From Balneola sp. (GTDB lineage Bacteria; Bacteroidota; Rhodothermia; Balneolales; Balneolaceae): a DNA stretch of 64,000 nt. The number at the start of each line of letters is the position of its first letter. Position 1 is the first letter of the stretch. The DNA lies in the NCBI GenBank assembly GCA_017643645.1, contig JAEPNB010000006.1, positions 1 to 64,000 on the forward strand, read 5' to 3'. Below, piece by piece: positions 53,386 to 62,958 of this stretch. The translations under genes and the position numbers were made by a program. Under the pieces are notes generated by a model. The model saw only the letters and a list, made by a program, of their open reading frames with translations. It had not been told where the DNA came from and searched no databases.

Positions 53386-54902
53386 AGAGCTTTGCAAAAA
53401 TAACAGCTCTTACATTTTTTGTTGTAATAACCCCATGGTCAATTGTTCTTGGTCAACTTTATGGAACCAATACATTTGAATTTCAATATGGCAACCTTCC
53501 TTTTGAAGATGATACAGACCTTTCCACTTCATACAATCAATTAAATCTTTATTACGATTCCGGAAAATTCAGTTTGTTTGGCAAAGCTGAGCAATTTCTG
53601 TCACCACATTCTGAACGTAATTATTTTGAACTAACTCAAAAGCGGTTTCAGTATCAGGATGATAATTTCAGAATTCGGCTTGGCAATTTTTATGAAACTA
53701 TTGGCTCGGGTTTATTATTGAGGAGCTACGACATTCCGGGATCTGTTTTTGAAAGTGACTTTTACAGAACCAGATATGCTTTTTTCAGAGATCTGGAAGG
53801 AATTGCATTTGATGCCGGTTTTGATTGGGTTGAAATTAAAGCTTTAAGAGCGGAGCCGCTTCAGAATGACCTCCCTCCAAACTTTGATCCTGATTCTTTA
53901 CGCAGACCGGATTTAGCAGAAGCAGTTCAGGCAACTTTTTATCCCACAGACAATCTCTCTGTTGGCACCGCATTTATGAGGGTGAATACCCCAAACTCTC
54001 CCGGCTTCAATGAATTTGGCTCTTTGATGACCAACATTCAATTGCCCGCTAACTTTCAAATTTTTGGAGAATATGCATTTAATACCAGATCGGATCTTTT
54101 TTCTTTAAAGAGTGATCAAAGTTACGCTCTGTATTCCGGATTAAACTATTTCAAAGGTTCATTTGGAGCAAGTCTTGAGTACAAGAATTACAGTAATTTT
54201 CGCTTAGAATCATCAGGATTCAATGATCCGCCGTCTCTTATAAAGGAACACACTTATCCCGTTTTAAACAGAAGCACACATGTTCCAAATACCGCAAGTG
54301 AAAAAGGTGTTCAGGCCGAAGCTTTTTATTCATTTGATGACGGACATTCTTTAGTTGCGAACTACGCATATACAGTCAATAATATATTTAATAAAAAAGA
54401 ATACCGGGAATACTTTCTGGAAGGGTTCTACAAATTTAATGATCAATTTTCTTTAAAGTCTTTTGTTGATTTTGCTGTTGATGAGCAAAAAGGGCAGGAT
54501 AACCGGTGGTCACTTGGGTTAATTACCGATAAAAGCTTTCAGAACTCGAAGAATGTTATCGTTGATCTGCAGTATCAAACTTATGATGAGTTTGGCAGTT
54601 CGGAAAAAATTGAAAACTACTTTGCTTCTCTTTCTTTTGGATTCACTTCCGATTTCAATATAAGCGCTGTTTTTGAAGCAACAACAGAACCGGGCTTAAC
54701 AGATAATCCAAATACCTTCCCGGAAATAGAAACTGATACAAGAACATGGCTGGGTTTTAATTCACTTTACAGAATCAATACATCCAATACAGTGGCTTTA
54801 TTCGTAGGTAAAAGAAGAGGAGGCCCGGCTTGTACTTCCGGAATCTGCTATGAGATCCTCGATTTTGAAGGCGCTGAACTTAGAATTACTACCAGATTTT
54901 AA
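53382..54902 (+). CDS. DUF6029-like outer-membrane barrel protein
   Basis: A 506-residue protein with a signal peptide (ending near VLGQ, residue 25) and a long beta-barrel body (FRIRLGNFYETIGSGLLLRS, FGASLEYKNYSNFRLES). Its end GKRRGGPACTSGICYEILDF followed by EGAELRITTRF looks like the conserved tail of the DUF6029 family. The two Cys (about 484 and 488) could form a disulfide, fitting neighbours that are thiol-disulfide proteins. The role is unknown; it overlaps the TlpA-like gene and precedes the redoxins by 10 nt. Confidence 0.83.
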   Translation: MKSFAKITALTFFVVITPWSIVLGQLYGTNTFEFQYGNLPFEDDTDLSTSYNQLNLYYDSGKFSLFGKAEQFLSPHSERNYFELTQKRFQYQDDNFRIRLGNFYETIGSGLLLRSYDIPGSVFESDFYRTRYAFFRDLEGIAFDAGFDWVEIKALRAEPLQNDLPPNFDPDSLRRPDLAEAVQATFYPTDNLSVGTAFMRVNTPNSPGFNEFGSLMTNIQLPANFQIFGEYAFNTRSDLFSLKSDQSYALYSGLNYFKGSFGASLEYKNYSNFRLESSGFNDPPSLIKEHTYPVLNRSTHVPNTASEKGVQAEAFYSFDDGHSLVANYAYTVNNIFNKKEYREYFLEGFYKFNDQFSLKSFVDFAVDEQKGQDNRWSLGLITDKSFQNSKNVIVDLQYQTYDEFGSSEKIENYFASLSFGFTSDFNISAVFEATTEPGLTDNPNTFPEIETDTRTWLGFNSLYRINTSNTVALFVGKRRGGPACTSGICYEILDFEGAELRITTRF

Positions 54903-54912
54903 TCCTGTTACT

Positions 54913-55440
54913 ATGAAATATCCAAGCTTTTTACTTTTTATCCTTTTTCTTGTTGGGATTGCATGCTCTGAGACTTCAGTTTCAGAGGAGACCCCGATGA
55001 ATCAAGGTGAAGCTGCTCCTGATTTTTCTTACACATCATTAGATAATGAACAGTTCACTTTATCAGAAATGAAAGGAAAAGTGGTTTATATCTTTTTCTT
55101 TGGTGCAAATTGTCCTCATTGTCGTGATAACGGACCCATTACAGAAAACAGAATCCATCAGACTTTTACCGATAACCCCAATTTCATAGCTGTTGGTTTA
55201 GACACCTGGAATACAAGCGCAGGAAGTGTTCAGAACTTTAAAAGTGCTACAAATATCACATATAAATTACTTCTTAATGCCCGACAAAGCTTGGTAGATT
55301 ATTACGGCAACATATCCGACTATGACAGGTCAGTAGTAATTGCGGCAGATGGAACAATAGCTTATCAGGGAACTCAGTTTGTAAACAGAGATGTTGATAC
55401 TGTTGTGGATGTAATAGAAGAAGAATTAGCAAAATTTTGA
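54913..55440 (+). CDS. Redoxin lipoprotein with CPHC active site
   Basis: A 175-residue lipoprotein (SPII site LVGIAC, Cys near 18; ATG 54913 begins it). The thioredoxin-like domain starts at APDFSYTSLDNEQFTL, with the active site FFFGANCPHCRDNGP. CPHC is the DsbA-type dipeptide, so it may be an oxidant rather than a reductant. It is a close tandem paralogue of the next gene, which lies 9 nt downstream. Confidence 0.88.
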   Translation: MKYPSFLLFILFLVGIACSETSVSEETPMNQGEAAPDFSYTSLDNEQFTLSEMKGKVVYIFFFGANCPHCRDNGPITENRIHQTFTDNPNFIAVGLDTWNTSAGSVQNFKSATNITYKLLLNARQSLVDYYGNISDYDRSVVIAADGTIAYQGTQFVNRDVDTVVDVIEEELAKF

Positions 55441-55449
55441 GGTGTTATC

Positions 55450-56250
55450 ATGAAAGTAGTTATTCGGCTTTTTGTATTATTGTTATTCGTATCCAGCCAG
55501 AGTTTAGCACAGGTTAGCGTAGGAGAAAAAGCTCCGGACTTTACTTTGACATCTTTGGATAATGAACAAATCTTACTTGAAGAATTCGAAGATAAGGTTG
55601 TTTACATTTTCTTCTTTGGAGCAGGATGCCCTCACTGCAGAGACAATGGTCCAATTACGGAGAATGATATTCATCAAATGTATAATAACAATGAAAACTT
55701 CGTTGCCCTCGGAATTGATGCATGGAATGAATCCGCAGCCAGTGTACAAAACTTTCAAAGTGTTACCGGCATTACCTATCCACTTTTGCTTCAGGGAAGA
55801 GATGTTCTGGTTGAATACTACGGCACAGCCAATGCTTACGACAGAGCTGTTGTGATAGGCATTAACGGAAATATTGTTTACAAAGGTGACAGCAACGTCA
55901 ACAACGACGTTGAGAGTGTGCAAAATACAATTGAGGAACAACTTGCATTGGCTACCTCAAACGAAGATTTAATAACAGAGCTTCCTTCCTCAATAAGGCT
56001 TGAACAAAATTACCCCAACCCATTCAATCCCTCGACCAGTATTTCATATGCTTTAAGCGAACCCTCGGATGTCACTGTTACTATTTATAACATGCTGGGA
56101 GTTAAAATCACAACTTTGGAAAACGGGTTCAGATCAGCGGGTGAACATACGGTTACTTTCGATGCTTCTTCTTTAAGCTCAGGAATATATATTTACAGGC
56201 TAGTGGCAGGGACGACTACACTTACTAAGCGAATGACTCTGCTTAAATAA
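55450..56250 (+). CDS. CPHC redoxin with C-terminal T9SS sorting domain
   Basis: A 266-residue protein: signal peptide (ending near SLAQ, residue 21), thioredoxin-like domain at about 22-170 with FFFGAGCPHCRDNGPITEND, then a type A T9SS domain from about 180 (LPSSIRLEQNYPNPFNPSTS, GIYIYRLVAG, RMTLLK). It should therefore be a surface-exposed or secreted thiol-disulfide enzyme, which is rare. The redoxin part is about as close to the 54913 gene as a recent tandem duplicate would be; the neighbour has a lipid anchor instead. Confidence 0.9.
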   Translation: MKVVIRLFVLLLFVSSQSLAQVSVGEKAPDFTLTSLDNEQILLEEFEDKVVYIFFFGAGCPHCRDNGPITENDIHQMYNNNENFVALGIDAWNESAASVQNFQSVTGITYPLLLQGRDVLVEYYGTANAYDRAVVIGINGNIVYKGDSNVNNDVESVQNTIEEQLALATSNEDLITELPSSIRLEQNYPNPFNPSTSISYALSEPSDVTVTIYNMLGVKITTLENGFRSAGEHTVTFDASSLSSGIYIYRLVAGTTTLTKRMTLLK

Positions 56251-56257
56251 ATACTTT

Positions 56258-56917
56258 TCAGGTCTGTTCTACCAAAAAAACATCTTTGGCTACAGAGTTA
56301 CCAATGGTGGTTTCTTTGTCTTCCAGTTTGATCTTCACAGGTCCGTCAAAAGGGGTTTTTTCCAGAATTGTAACTTTCACACCCGGAATAATTCCACTTT
56401 TTTCCAGAAATCTCAATAACTCCGGATCCTGATCTCTTACTCTTCCAATGATGTAAGATTCATTTTCTTCGGCATCAGTAATAGCTAACGACGCCATTTC
56501 CGGCACTACTCCTTCTTTAGATGGAATTGGATCTCCATGTGGATCATGAGTAGGGTCATTTAATAACTCAGCGATCTTATCTTCGAACTGTTCTGAAATA
56601 TGATGTTCCAATTTTTCAGCTTCATCATGTACCTGATCCCATGAATAACCCATCATCTCTTTAAGATATAGCTCCAGCAACCTGTGATGTCGAATTACTT
56701 CAAGTGCTATCTTCTCTCCTGCTTTTGTAAGCTCAGCCCCACGATAAGATTTATGATTGATAAGTTGAAGCTTAGCCAGCTTCTTAAACATATTAGTTAC
56801 GGAAGCCGAAGAAACTGAGAGTGATTCAGCAATATTATTTGTAGTTGCAACAACTCCATCTATTTCTAAAAGATAAATTGCTTTGAGATAATCTTCTACC
56901 GACTGGCTTATACTCAT
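56258..56917 (-). CDS. DtxR/MntR-family metal-dependent repressor
   Basis: A 219-residue regulator. The winged helix spans about residues 5-65 (TTNNIAESLSVSSASVTNMF), the dimer/metal domain about 70-140, and a FeoA-like SH3 domain the last 75. Metal ligands by alignment from memory are D9, E101, E104 and H105 plus H78: D9 replaces DtxR Met10, and E101 replaces Cys102, so the primary site is MntR-like (Mn2+ or Fe2+). It is the third gene of an operon, 2 nt after a thioredoxin gene. Candidate targets are the TTAGA-N5-TCTAA boxes at 44755, 44804 and 60132. Confidence 0.92.
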   Translation of the reverse strand: MSISQSVEDYLKAIYLLEIDGVVATTNNIAESLSVSSASVTNMFKKLAKLQLINHKSYRGAELTKAGEKIALEVIRHHRLLELYLKEMMGYSWDQVHDEAEKLEHHISEQFEDKIAELLNDPTHDPHGDPIPSKEGVVPEMASLAITDAEENESYIIGRVRDQDPELLRFLEKSGIIPGVKVTILEKTPFDGPVKIKLEDKETTIGNSVAKDVFLVEQT

Positions 56918-56919
56918 TC

Positions 56920-57447
56920 TTAATCTTGTTCTTGTTCTAGCTTTATTCCTTTCTTTTCCATGTAATCCAGAAAAGGCACTTTTCCGAAAAGATCTTCTGA
57001 CACATAATTCATAAGTGGAGAAAATACATCCGCAGGCAAAAATCCGGGTTGTGCACCGATTATCTTACCTTCAGAATCTAAAAAGTAGTGAGTGGGATAA
57101 GATGTCAGTCTCAGGTATCTTGCTAACTCGTAAGATTTATAAGTTTTTCCATTGAAAACTATTTCTTCCTCTGATTCACCGTTGATCTGTACCGGAATAA
57201 AATCATCAGACAAGGATTTTTGTACATTTTCTTCAGGATAGGTCTCTTTTCTCATTTTCATACAATAGGTGCACCAATCAGCATATCCGAAAATGAGTAC
57301 TTTTTTACCACTTTCCTTAGCTTTCTTTTGCGCTTCTTCTAAAGATTGCCATTCTACTCCTGAATCCACTGAAGATTCCTGAGCGAGAGTTGTACCAGCG
57401 CTTAAAAATGCCAGTAATAAAAGTATTGTTAGTCTTAATAATTTCAT
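56920..57447 (-). CDS. Exported thioredoxin-family protein with CTYC site
   Basis: A 175-residue protein with a signal peptide (MKLLRLTILLLLAFLSAGTT) and a thioredoxin_7-like fold: KKVLIFGYADWCTYCMKMRKE near residue 50, then LTSYPTHYFLDSEGKIIG with the cis-Pro. A long insertion carries FNGKTYKSYELARYL. Probably a periplasmic thiol reductase. It lies between the phosphatase (16 nt) and the metal regulator (2 nt), an unusual combination. Confidence 0.88.
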   Translation of the reverse strand: MKLLRLTILLLLAFLSAGTTLAQESSVDSGVEWQSLEEAQKKAKESGKKVLIFGYADWCTYCMKMRKETYPEENVQKSLSDDFIPVQINGESEEEIVFNGKTYKSYELARYLRLTSYPTHYFLDSEGKIIGAQPGFLPADVFSPLMNYVSEDLFGKVPFLDYMEKKGIKLEQEQD

Positions 57448-57463
57448 GCCTAAATATACGAAA

Positions 57464-60088
57464 CTATTTGTTTACAGATGAATCAGCTTTTATAACAACT
57501 AGTGTCATGTCGTCGTGCTGTTTAGCTACACCTTTAAACTCTTTAACATCACTGATTATTATATTCAGAATGCTGCTCGATGCTCCTTTTCGCACTCCTT
57601 TTACAACTTTTTCCAGCCTTTCCTCTCCATAAAACTGATTACTTATATTCATCATTTCGGTAATACCATCTGTATAAAGAACAGCTACGTCTCCCTCGTT
57701 CAGCTTAAGTACAGCTTCCTCAGTTCCCTTCATAAATAATAAACTGCTGGTTACTCCAATACCAATTCCCTTCGACATCAACCAATCTGTGTCTCCGTTA
57801 GCTCTTACTATCAGCATCGGATTATGACCGGCCCGGGCAAAAGTAAGTTCTCTTTTATCCGCTTCAAGTATTCCATAGATCATAGATACAAAAGTACCTC
57901 GCGTAGCATTTTCTTTGAATAGTCGGTTTAGTTGATTCAACAGTTCCAGAGGTGATAAAATAAGAGCGCTTAAACTGTGCAGCACTCCTTTTACAAAGGT
58001 CATATAAAAAGTAGCCTGGATTCCTTTTCCACTTACATCACCAATGGCAATGGCCATTCTGTTTTTGCCAAGTGAAATCATATCGTAGTAATCGCCACCT
58101 GTTTCCTGTGCAGGTTCACATATTCCGGCTATATCGATTCCCGGCAACTGTTCTACTCTTGATGGAAGAAATGTTTTTTGAACAGCCTGGGCAATTTCCA
58201 GCTCCTGATCGAGACGCTGTCCCTTTGCCTGATCTTCTATATAAGTGGGTACATAATCAGGGAGATCATTCTTTTCACTTCCTTTGGTTACGAAATAAAA
58301 ACCCAGAACAAAGATTCCAAATACCAACGTTGCAAATATATAGAACAAATTCTCATCAGGAGAATTGGGCATTATCCAACCGGCTCTGGTTGTAAAAATA
58401 CCTACAAATATGAATAGTGATAATACCATCGTCAAAAATCCATACCTGATATAAAAAGCGCCAAAAGCTGCTCCAATAACAAAATTTATGATCAACGAAT
58501 AATTGAACGGATGAACATCTAAAGAAATAAAGAACTCCAAAAATAAAGCGAATATGAAACCGCTCAGAATGGGAATAAGCCATTTGGTTTTGGTTATGGC
58601 GTAAAGCTGATTTCCAAGTATCATCAATATAGAAATAACCAACAGCAAACTGCCCAATAAGTTCTCCATCAGTACCGCTATGGATGGAAATGCAAAATTG
58701 GATGACTGCAACCTTACATCAGCCGTAATGTGAGTGCCCGGGAAAACCTGAACCAATATAGCCCAAAGCCCGGCCAACATCCCTGCAATACAAATTGATA
58801 ATATAGCTGAACGTCCAACAGGCTTATTTTTGAAAAATCCTCGTCTTGCAAGATCCCAAGCCTTTAACTTTTCCGGCCAATACTGACGAGTAACTGAATC
58901 ACTGATGGATGTCAATACAAAGAATAAAACGGCGGAAATGGCTCCCAGAATTCCAGTTATAAACAGACGATCCGGTAAAGATGCATTCAGAATTGCGTCG
59001 CTACTGAATTCCAGTTCGCTGGCATATCTGAGAAACTGTGTGGCAGAGAACATAAATCCGGCTAAGACTGAAATTACAAAAGCAGGTTGTGTATCAATCG
59101 CTTTTGCTTTTATTCTGAGATAAAAAATCGAAATCAACCATATACCCAGGCACAAAAATGTAAACTGGATAATTACATCCATAATATCAGAATACTGTCG
59201 TGGAGGAATGTCAATATCTGCCAAATCAAATGTAATGGCTTTTATTCCTCCCGCAGGTAACAGATCTACCTGAAGTTTCGGAAGAAATCCTAAAACAGAA
59301 TCCCGGGAAGTTAAAAACAACCTCACGAAGCGTAGCCCCTGAGACTGCTGAAATTCTAAAGAATCTCTACGGAATGAATAATTTTTCCAATATGTGCCAT
59401 TCAAATATCCCGAAACTCCATTCCAAATTTCATCCTGAGTAAATAAGTCACCGTCATCAGAAATATCAGCGCCCAGCATCTCAGAAAATTTCCTGATCTG
59501 TCCATAGCTTCTGTAATCCTCTTCTGTGACAGATTGAAATCTAAGAAGCTCACTTAGAAGCGAATCCTGAATTATTTTATTCTCAACCGTAGTTTCGAAA
59601 TTTAAACCCAACGCCTGCCGTATCGTGTTGCTATTGTATGGTCGGGCTTTTAAAATAGCTTCACTACTCATTGAATATGAAAAAATTTCTCCCTCAGGCG
59701 TAATTGATGCAGTAGAGAAACGAGATCCTTCGTTATAAAAATCTTCTTTCAAATAGTTATCAATTGCCCAATAGAATAAAGGAAAGTTCCTCGATTCAAC
59801 TTTATCCACCAATTCTTTGAATCCCTTTTTCCCAAATTTGTGTTGAAGTGAATCTATAATACCACGGTACGATTCCATCTCAATACGAGGAAGCGTATTG
59901 TTTGAATAAACTTGCCAGGAAGTAATTATGGAATCACTTTTTGAGATAACAGCTTCTTTTGAAACACTATTTTTAATAGTAGACATAGAATCCAGGTTCG
60001 GATAGCTGTAATAAAACCAAACAGCTCCTAAACACCCGACTATTAATAAAAGTAAATCCCTAAAGTGATTATTTGATTCAGAAAACAT
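57464..60088 (-). CDS. Membrane-bound SpoIIE/PP2C-type serine phosphatase
   Basis: An 874-residue protein. An N-terminal membrane helix is followed by an extracytoplasmic region of about 270 residues and a block of about nine membrane helices (300-600). The C-terminal 230 residues are an RsbU/SpoIIE phosphatase: GICEPAQETGGDYYDMISLG, IAIGDVSGKGIQATFYMT, LTFARAGHNPMLIV and VLYTDGITEM. These enzymes usually act on anti-sigma antagonists in partner switching, but no partner is adjacent. It is the first gene of the operon with thioredoxin and the metal regulator. Confidence 0.9.
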   Translation of the reverse strand: MFSESNNHFRDLLLLIVGCLGAVWFYYSYPNLDSMSTIKNSVSKEAVISKSDSIITSWQVYSNNTLPRIEMESYRGIIDSLQHKFGKKGFKELVDKVESRNFPLFYWAIDNYLKEDFYNEGSRFSTASITPEGEIFSYSMSSEAILKARPYNSNTIRQALGLNFETTVENKIIQDSLLSELLRFQSVTEEDYRSYGQIRKFSEMLGADISDDGDLFTQDEIWNGVSGYLNGTYWKNYSFRRDSLEFQQSQGLRFVRLFLTSRDSVLGFLPKLQVDLLPAGGIKAITFDLADIDIPPRQYSDIMDVIIQFTFLCLGIWLISIFYLRIKAKAIDTQPAFVISVLAGFMFSATQFLRYASELEFSSDAILNASLPDRLFITGILGAISAVLFFVLTSISDSVTRQYWPEKLKAWDLARRGFFKNKPVGRSAILSICIAGMLAGLWAILVQVFPGTHITADVRLQSSNFAFPSIAVLMENLLGSLLLVISILMILGNQLYAITKTKWLIPILSGFIFALFLEFFISLDVHPFNYSLIINFVIGAAFGAFYIRYGFLTMVLSLFIFVGIFTTRAGWIMPNSPDENLFYIFATLVFGIFVLGFYFVTKGSEKNDLPDYVPTYIEDQAKGQRLDQELEIAQAVQKTFLPSRVEQLPGIDIAGICEPAQETGGDYYDMISLGKNRMAIAIGDVSGKGIQATFYMTFVKGVLHSLSALILSPLELLNQLNRLFKENATRGTFVSMIYGILEADKRELTFARAGHNPMLIVRANGDTDWLMSKGIGIGVTSSLLFMKGTEEAVLKLNEGDVAVLYTDGITEMMNISNQFYGEERLEKVVKGVRKGASSSILNIIISDVKEFKGVAKQHDDMTLVVIKADSSVNK

Positions 60089-60131
60089 TTTGAACTATAC
60101 GCAAAATTTCGAAATGGTTGCAGGAATATGC

Positions 60132-60146
60132 TTAGATTCATTCGAA
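60132..60146. promoter_or_regulatory. Candidate metal-regulator box 3
   Basis: TTAGATTCATTCGAA matches TTAGATTCGTTCTAA (44804) at 13 of 15 positions. It lies 44 nt upstream of the phosphatase-thioredoxin-repressor operon and 28 nt upstream of the divergent TANGO2-like gene, so it could control either or both. Confidence 0.45.
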
Positions 60147-60174
60147 TTATAAAACCAAACTTGTCATTATATTT

Positions 60175-60948
60175 ATGTGTCTGATCGCATTTTCATATAA
60201 AACTCATCCTCGCTACAAATTAATAGTAGCAGCAAACAGAGATGAATTTTATCAGCGTCCGACAAGGAAAGCTCAGTTTTGGGATGAAGAAGATCTTCCA
60301 AACATTCTGGCCGGTAAGGACCTGAAAGCTAATGGTACATGGATGGGTGTTTCCAAGACAGGAAAATGGGGAGCACTTACAAACTTTAGAGATCCTTCAA
60401 ATATCAAGGATAATGCCCCTACAAGAGGCGATTTAGTTTTAGACTTTTTAAAATCCGGTGTAAGTGAACAAGAATATTTACAAGAGATTCAGACGAAAGC
60501 TGAGGAGTATAATGGATTCAACTTACTGATCGGAGATAAAGATTCTGTTTTTCATTACTCGAATGAAAACAACTTAATCACTGAAGTAAAACCGGGAATT
60601 CATGGAGTAAGTAATGCTCTTCTGGATACTCCCTGGCCAAAATTAGCCCATGCAAAAAAGGAGTTGAAAGAAATCACTTCTAAGGAAGACTTTTCAAAAG
60701 AAGATCTTTTTAAGATTCTGGCTAACAGCGAAACCGCTCCGGATGATAAGTTACCTTCTACAGGAATTCCTTATGAATGGGAAAAAGCCGTTTCTTCCAT
60801 CTTCATAAAAACAGACAATTACGGAACCTTATGCTCCACCCTTCTTTTAGTGGATTATGATGGCAATGCTGAATTTACGGAACGCAGATATGATTCAAGC
60901 ACTAGTGAAATTATAGAGGAAAATACTTTTAAACTGGTTTTTAGTTAA
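60175..60948 (+). CDS. TANGO2/NRDE-family protein
   Basis: A 257-residue protein with the family start MCLIAFSYKTHPRYKLIVAA and the signature NRDEFY near residue 22, then WMGVSKTGKWGALTNFRDP and a NFR-type motif. The N-terminal Cys2 suggests an Ntn-hydrolase-like fold. TANGO2 homologues have been linked to heme trafficking. Here the gene is divergent from the operon of a metal regulator, with a candidate box between them, which would fit; the role is not proven for bacteria. Confidence 0.9.
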   Translation: MCLIAFSYKTHPRYKLIVAANRDEFYQRPTRKAQFWDEEDLPNILAGKDLKANGTWMGVSKTGKWGALTNFRDPSNIKDNAPTRGDLVLDFLKSGVSEQEYLQEIQTKAEEYNGFNLLIGDKDSVFHYSNENNLITEVKPGIHGVSNALLDTPWPKLAHAKKELKEITSKEDFSKEDLFKILANSETAPDDKLPSTGIPYEWEKAVSSIFIKTDNYGTLCSTLLLVDYDGNAEFTERRYDSSTSEIIEENTFKLVFS

Positions 60949-61013
60949 AAATCGACGTTTATTCACACCACTTTATGTTTTACTCAGTTTAAGAATCAAC
61001 TTTTACTTTTACC

Positions 61014-62471
61014 ATGACCTATAAATACGACCGACCGACACTACTTCAATCATTTATTCCGATCATCTTTTTGATCGTCGCGTTATTCATCAATGTTCGT
61101 ATTTACGGAGACGCTTCTCTTGACGGTTCCAATCAAATTATTTTAATGCTTTCTGCCGGAGTTGCTTCGCTTGTAGCACTTGGTTTGGGTATTAAATGGG
61201 CTGAGATCAGGCAAGGAATTGTTGACAGCATCAGTTCTGCAATGTCATCTATGATCATTTTATTATTGATAGGATCTCTTGCAGGTACCTGGTTATTAAG
61301 TGGAATTATTCCTGCTATGATCTATTATGGCTTGCAGATCTTAAATCCCGCAATTTTTCTCGTTGCAGCCTGTATAGTTTGTGCAATTGTCTCTGTTGCA
61401 ACGGGTTCCTCGTGGACCACTTCTGCAACCGTTGGTATAGCTTTAGTCGCAATTGGAACGGTATTAAAGATACCGGATGGTATGGTAGCCGGTGCAATAA
61501 TATCAGGTGCATATTTCGGGGATAAAATGTCCCCGCTCTCTGATACAACCAATTTAGCTCCTGCAATGGCCGGAACAGATCTTTTTACGCACATTCGATA
61601 TATGGCATATACTACCATTCCGTCTATTTCTATTGCCTTAGTAATCTTTCTAATTCTTGGATTTATAAAAGGTGGAAATATCGAAATCGAAGAAACTCAG
61701 GTTATTCTGGATGCAATTTCCGGAAAATTTGAAATCAATTTTTGGTTGTTTCTGGTACCGATCATTATGGTAGTTTTAATTTCTAAGAAAATGCCTGCTA
61801 TTCCTGCAATTTCTGTGGGTGCTTTACTCGGAGCTGTATTTGCATTGATCTTCCAACCCAATTTGGTTCAGGAAGTAGCGCAATTTGGTGAAGGCACATG
61901 GGAAAAAGGCTTCGTTGGAATTATGACTTCCATGTATGGAGACATTAGCTTTACGACAAATAATGAAATAGTAGATGGCCTTTTAAGTTCCGGCGGAATG
62001 TACGGAATGCTTGGCACGGTTTGGTTAATTTTGTCTGCCATGATCTTTGGCGGAGTAATGGAACGTAGTGGGATGCTGAAAAGAATCGCTGAAGGCGTGA
62101 TCAGTGGAATCAACTCTGCGGGTGCTTTAATAGCCACAACTGCTGGGACTTGTGTGTTCTTTAATATCACAGCATCAGACCAGTATTTAGCAATTGTAGT
62201 TCCGGGAAGAATGTATGCGGATGTTTATAAAGAAAAAGGTTTGGCGCCTGAAAATTTAAGTAGAACATTAGAAGATTCCGGTACTGTAACCTCTGCTTTA
62301 ATACCATGGAATACGTGCGGGGCTTATCATGCTAAAGTACTTGGTGTAGATACTTTCACTTATCTGCCATTTGCATTCTTCAATCTTATCAGTCCGTTTA
62401 TGACTGTGATCTATGGAGTATTTAAGATCAAGCTGAGAATGCTGAAAGACGCTAAGACTGAGGGTGTTTAG
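61014..62471 (+). CDS. nhaC: NhaC-family Na+/H+ antiporter
   Basis: A 485-residue inner-membrane protein with about 11 helices. NhaC motifs: ATGSSWTTSATVGIALVAIG near residue 125, IISGAYFGDKMSPLSDTTNL near 162, and SALIPWNTCGAYHAKVLGV near 430. It should export Na+ against H+, consistent with a marine or salt-tolerant lifestyle. Single gene. Some NhaC-like proteins carry other solutes such as malate-lactate, which the sequence does not exclude. Confidence 0.9.
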   Translation: MTYKYDRPTLLQSFIPIIFLIVALFINVRIYGDASLDGSNQIILMLSAGVASLVALGLGIKWAEIRQGIVDSISSAMSSMIILLLIGSLAGTWLLSGIIPAMIYYGLQILNPAIFLVAACIVCAIVSVATGSSWTTSATVGIALVAIGTVLKIPDGMVAGAIISGAYFGDKMSPLSDTTNLAPAMAGTDLFTHIRYMAYTTIPSISIALVIFLILGFIKGGNIEIEETQVILDAISGKFEINFWLFLVPIIMVVLISKKMPAIPAISVGALLGAVFALIFQPNLVQEVAQFGEGTWEKGFVGIMTSMYGDISFTTNNEIVDGLLSSGGMYGMLGTVWLILSAMIFGGVMERSGMLKRIAEGVISGINSAGALIATTAGTCVFFNITASDQYLAIVVPGRMYADVYKEKGLAPENLSRTLEDSGTVTSALIPWNTCGAYHAKVLGVDTFTYLPFAFFNLISPFMTVIYGVFKIKLRMLKDAKTEGV

Positions 62472-62511
62472 GGTTATGCTAAATTGTATCTCTTCACAAA
62501 TCAGAAGATAA

Positions 62512-62958
62512 ATGACTTCAAAAGTGTTCCGAGGAATCTGGTACCGTTCTAAACCTTCAAAAGAACTTACTTTTGAGGATGCTTTCGATAGAAAAAGAGG
62601 CAAGCTTATTATTAACGAAAAGGAAATTATATTCGAAAGCGATGGCTTAAATCTACAAATCTTGAACATACATAAAGTGAGCTTTGGACTACAAGGGACT
62701 GATCCAGTGAATTCTTGGATAAAACTTATCTATGATGAGAATGGCATTAAAAGACAAGCTTATTTTGCTGACGGAAAGCTTTTTGGGCATTCTGGTTTTT
62801 TTGAAGGCACTTGGAGAATTTACAAATCATTAAGTCATTTAGTTCACCTTCCGGAAATTATCGACCGAAGACATATCAAGAACAAGGTTAACTTAGCTTT
62901 ACTTTTCTTTCTTCTTCTATTTTTGCTTTACTGGAGACTACAAGATCGATTTTTATAA
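62512..62958 (+). CDS. Membrane-anchored protein of unknown function
   Basis: A 148-residue protein. The N-terminal 115 residues are beta-rich and soluble (KRGKLIINEKEIIFESDGLN, WIKLIYDENGIKRQAYFAD), a pattern that recalls PH-like domains. A C-terminal membrane helix (NLALLFFLLLFLLYW) makes it a possible tail-anchored protein. Two tiny open frames follow at once (62959, 63064). No family is recognised. Confidence 0.72.
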   Translation: MTSKVFRGIWYRSKPSKELTFEDAFDRKRGKLIINEKEIIFESDGLNLQILNIHKVSFGLQGTDPVNSWIKLIYDENGIKRQAYFADGKLFGHSGFFEGTWRIYKSLSHLVHLPEIIDRRHIKNKVNLALLFFLLLFLLYWRLQDRFL

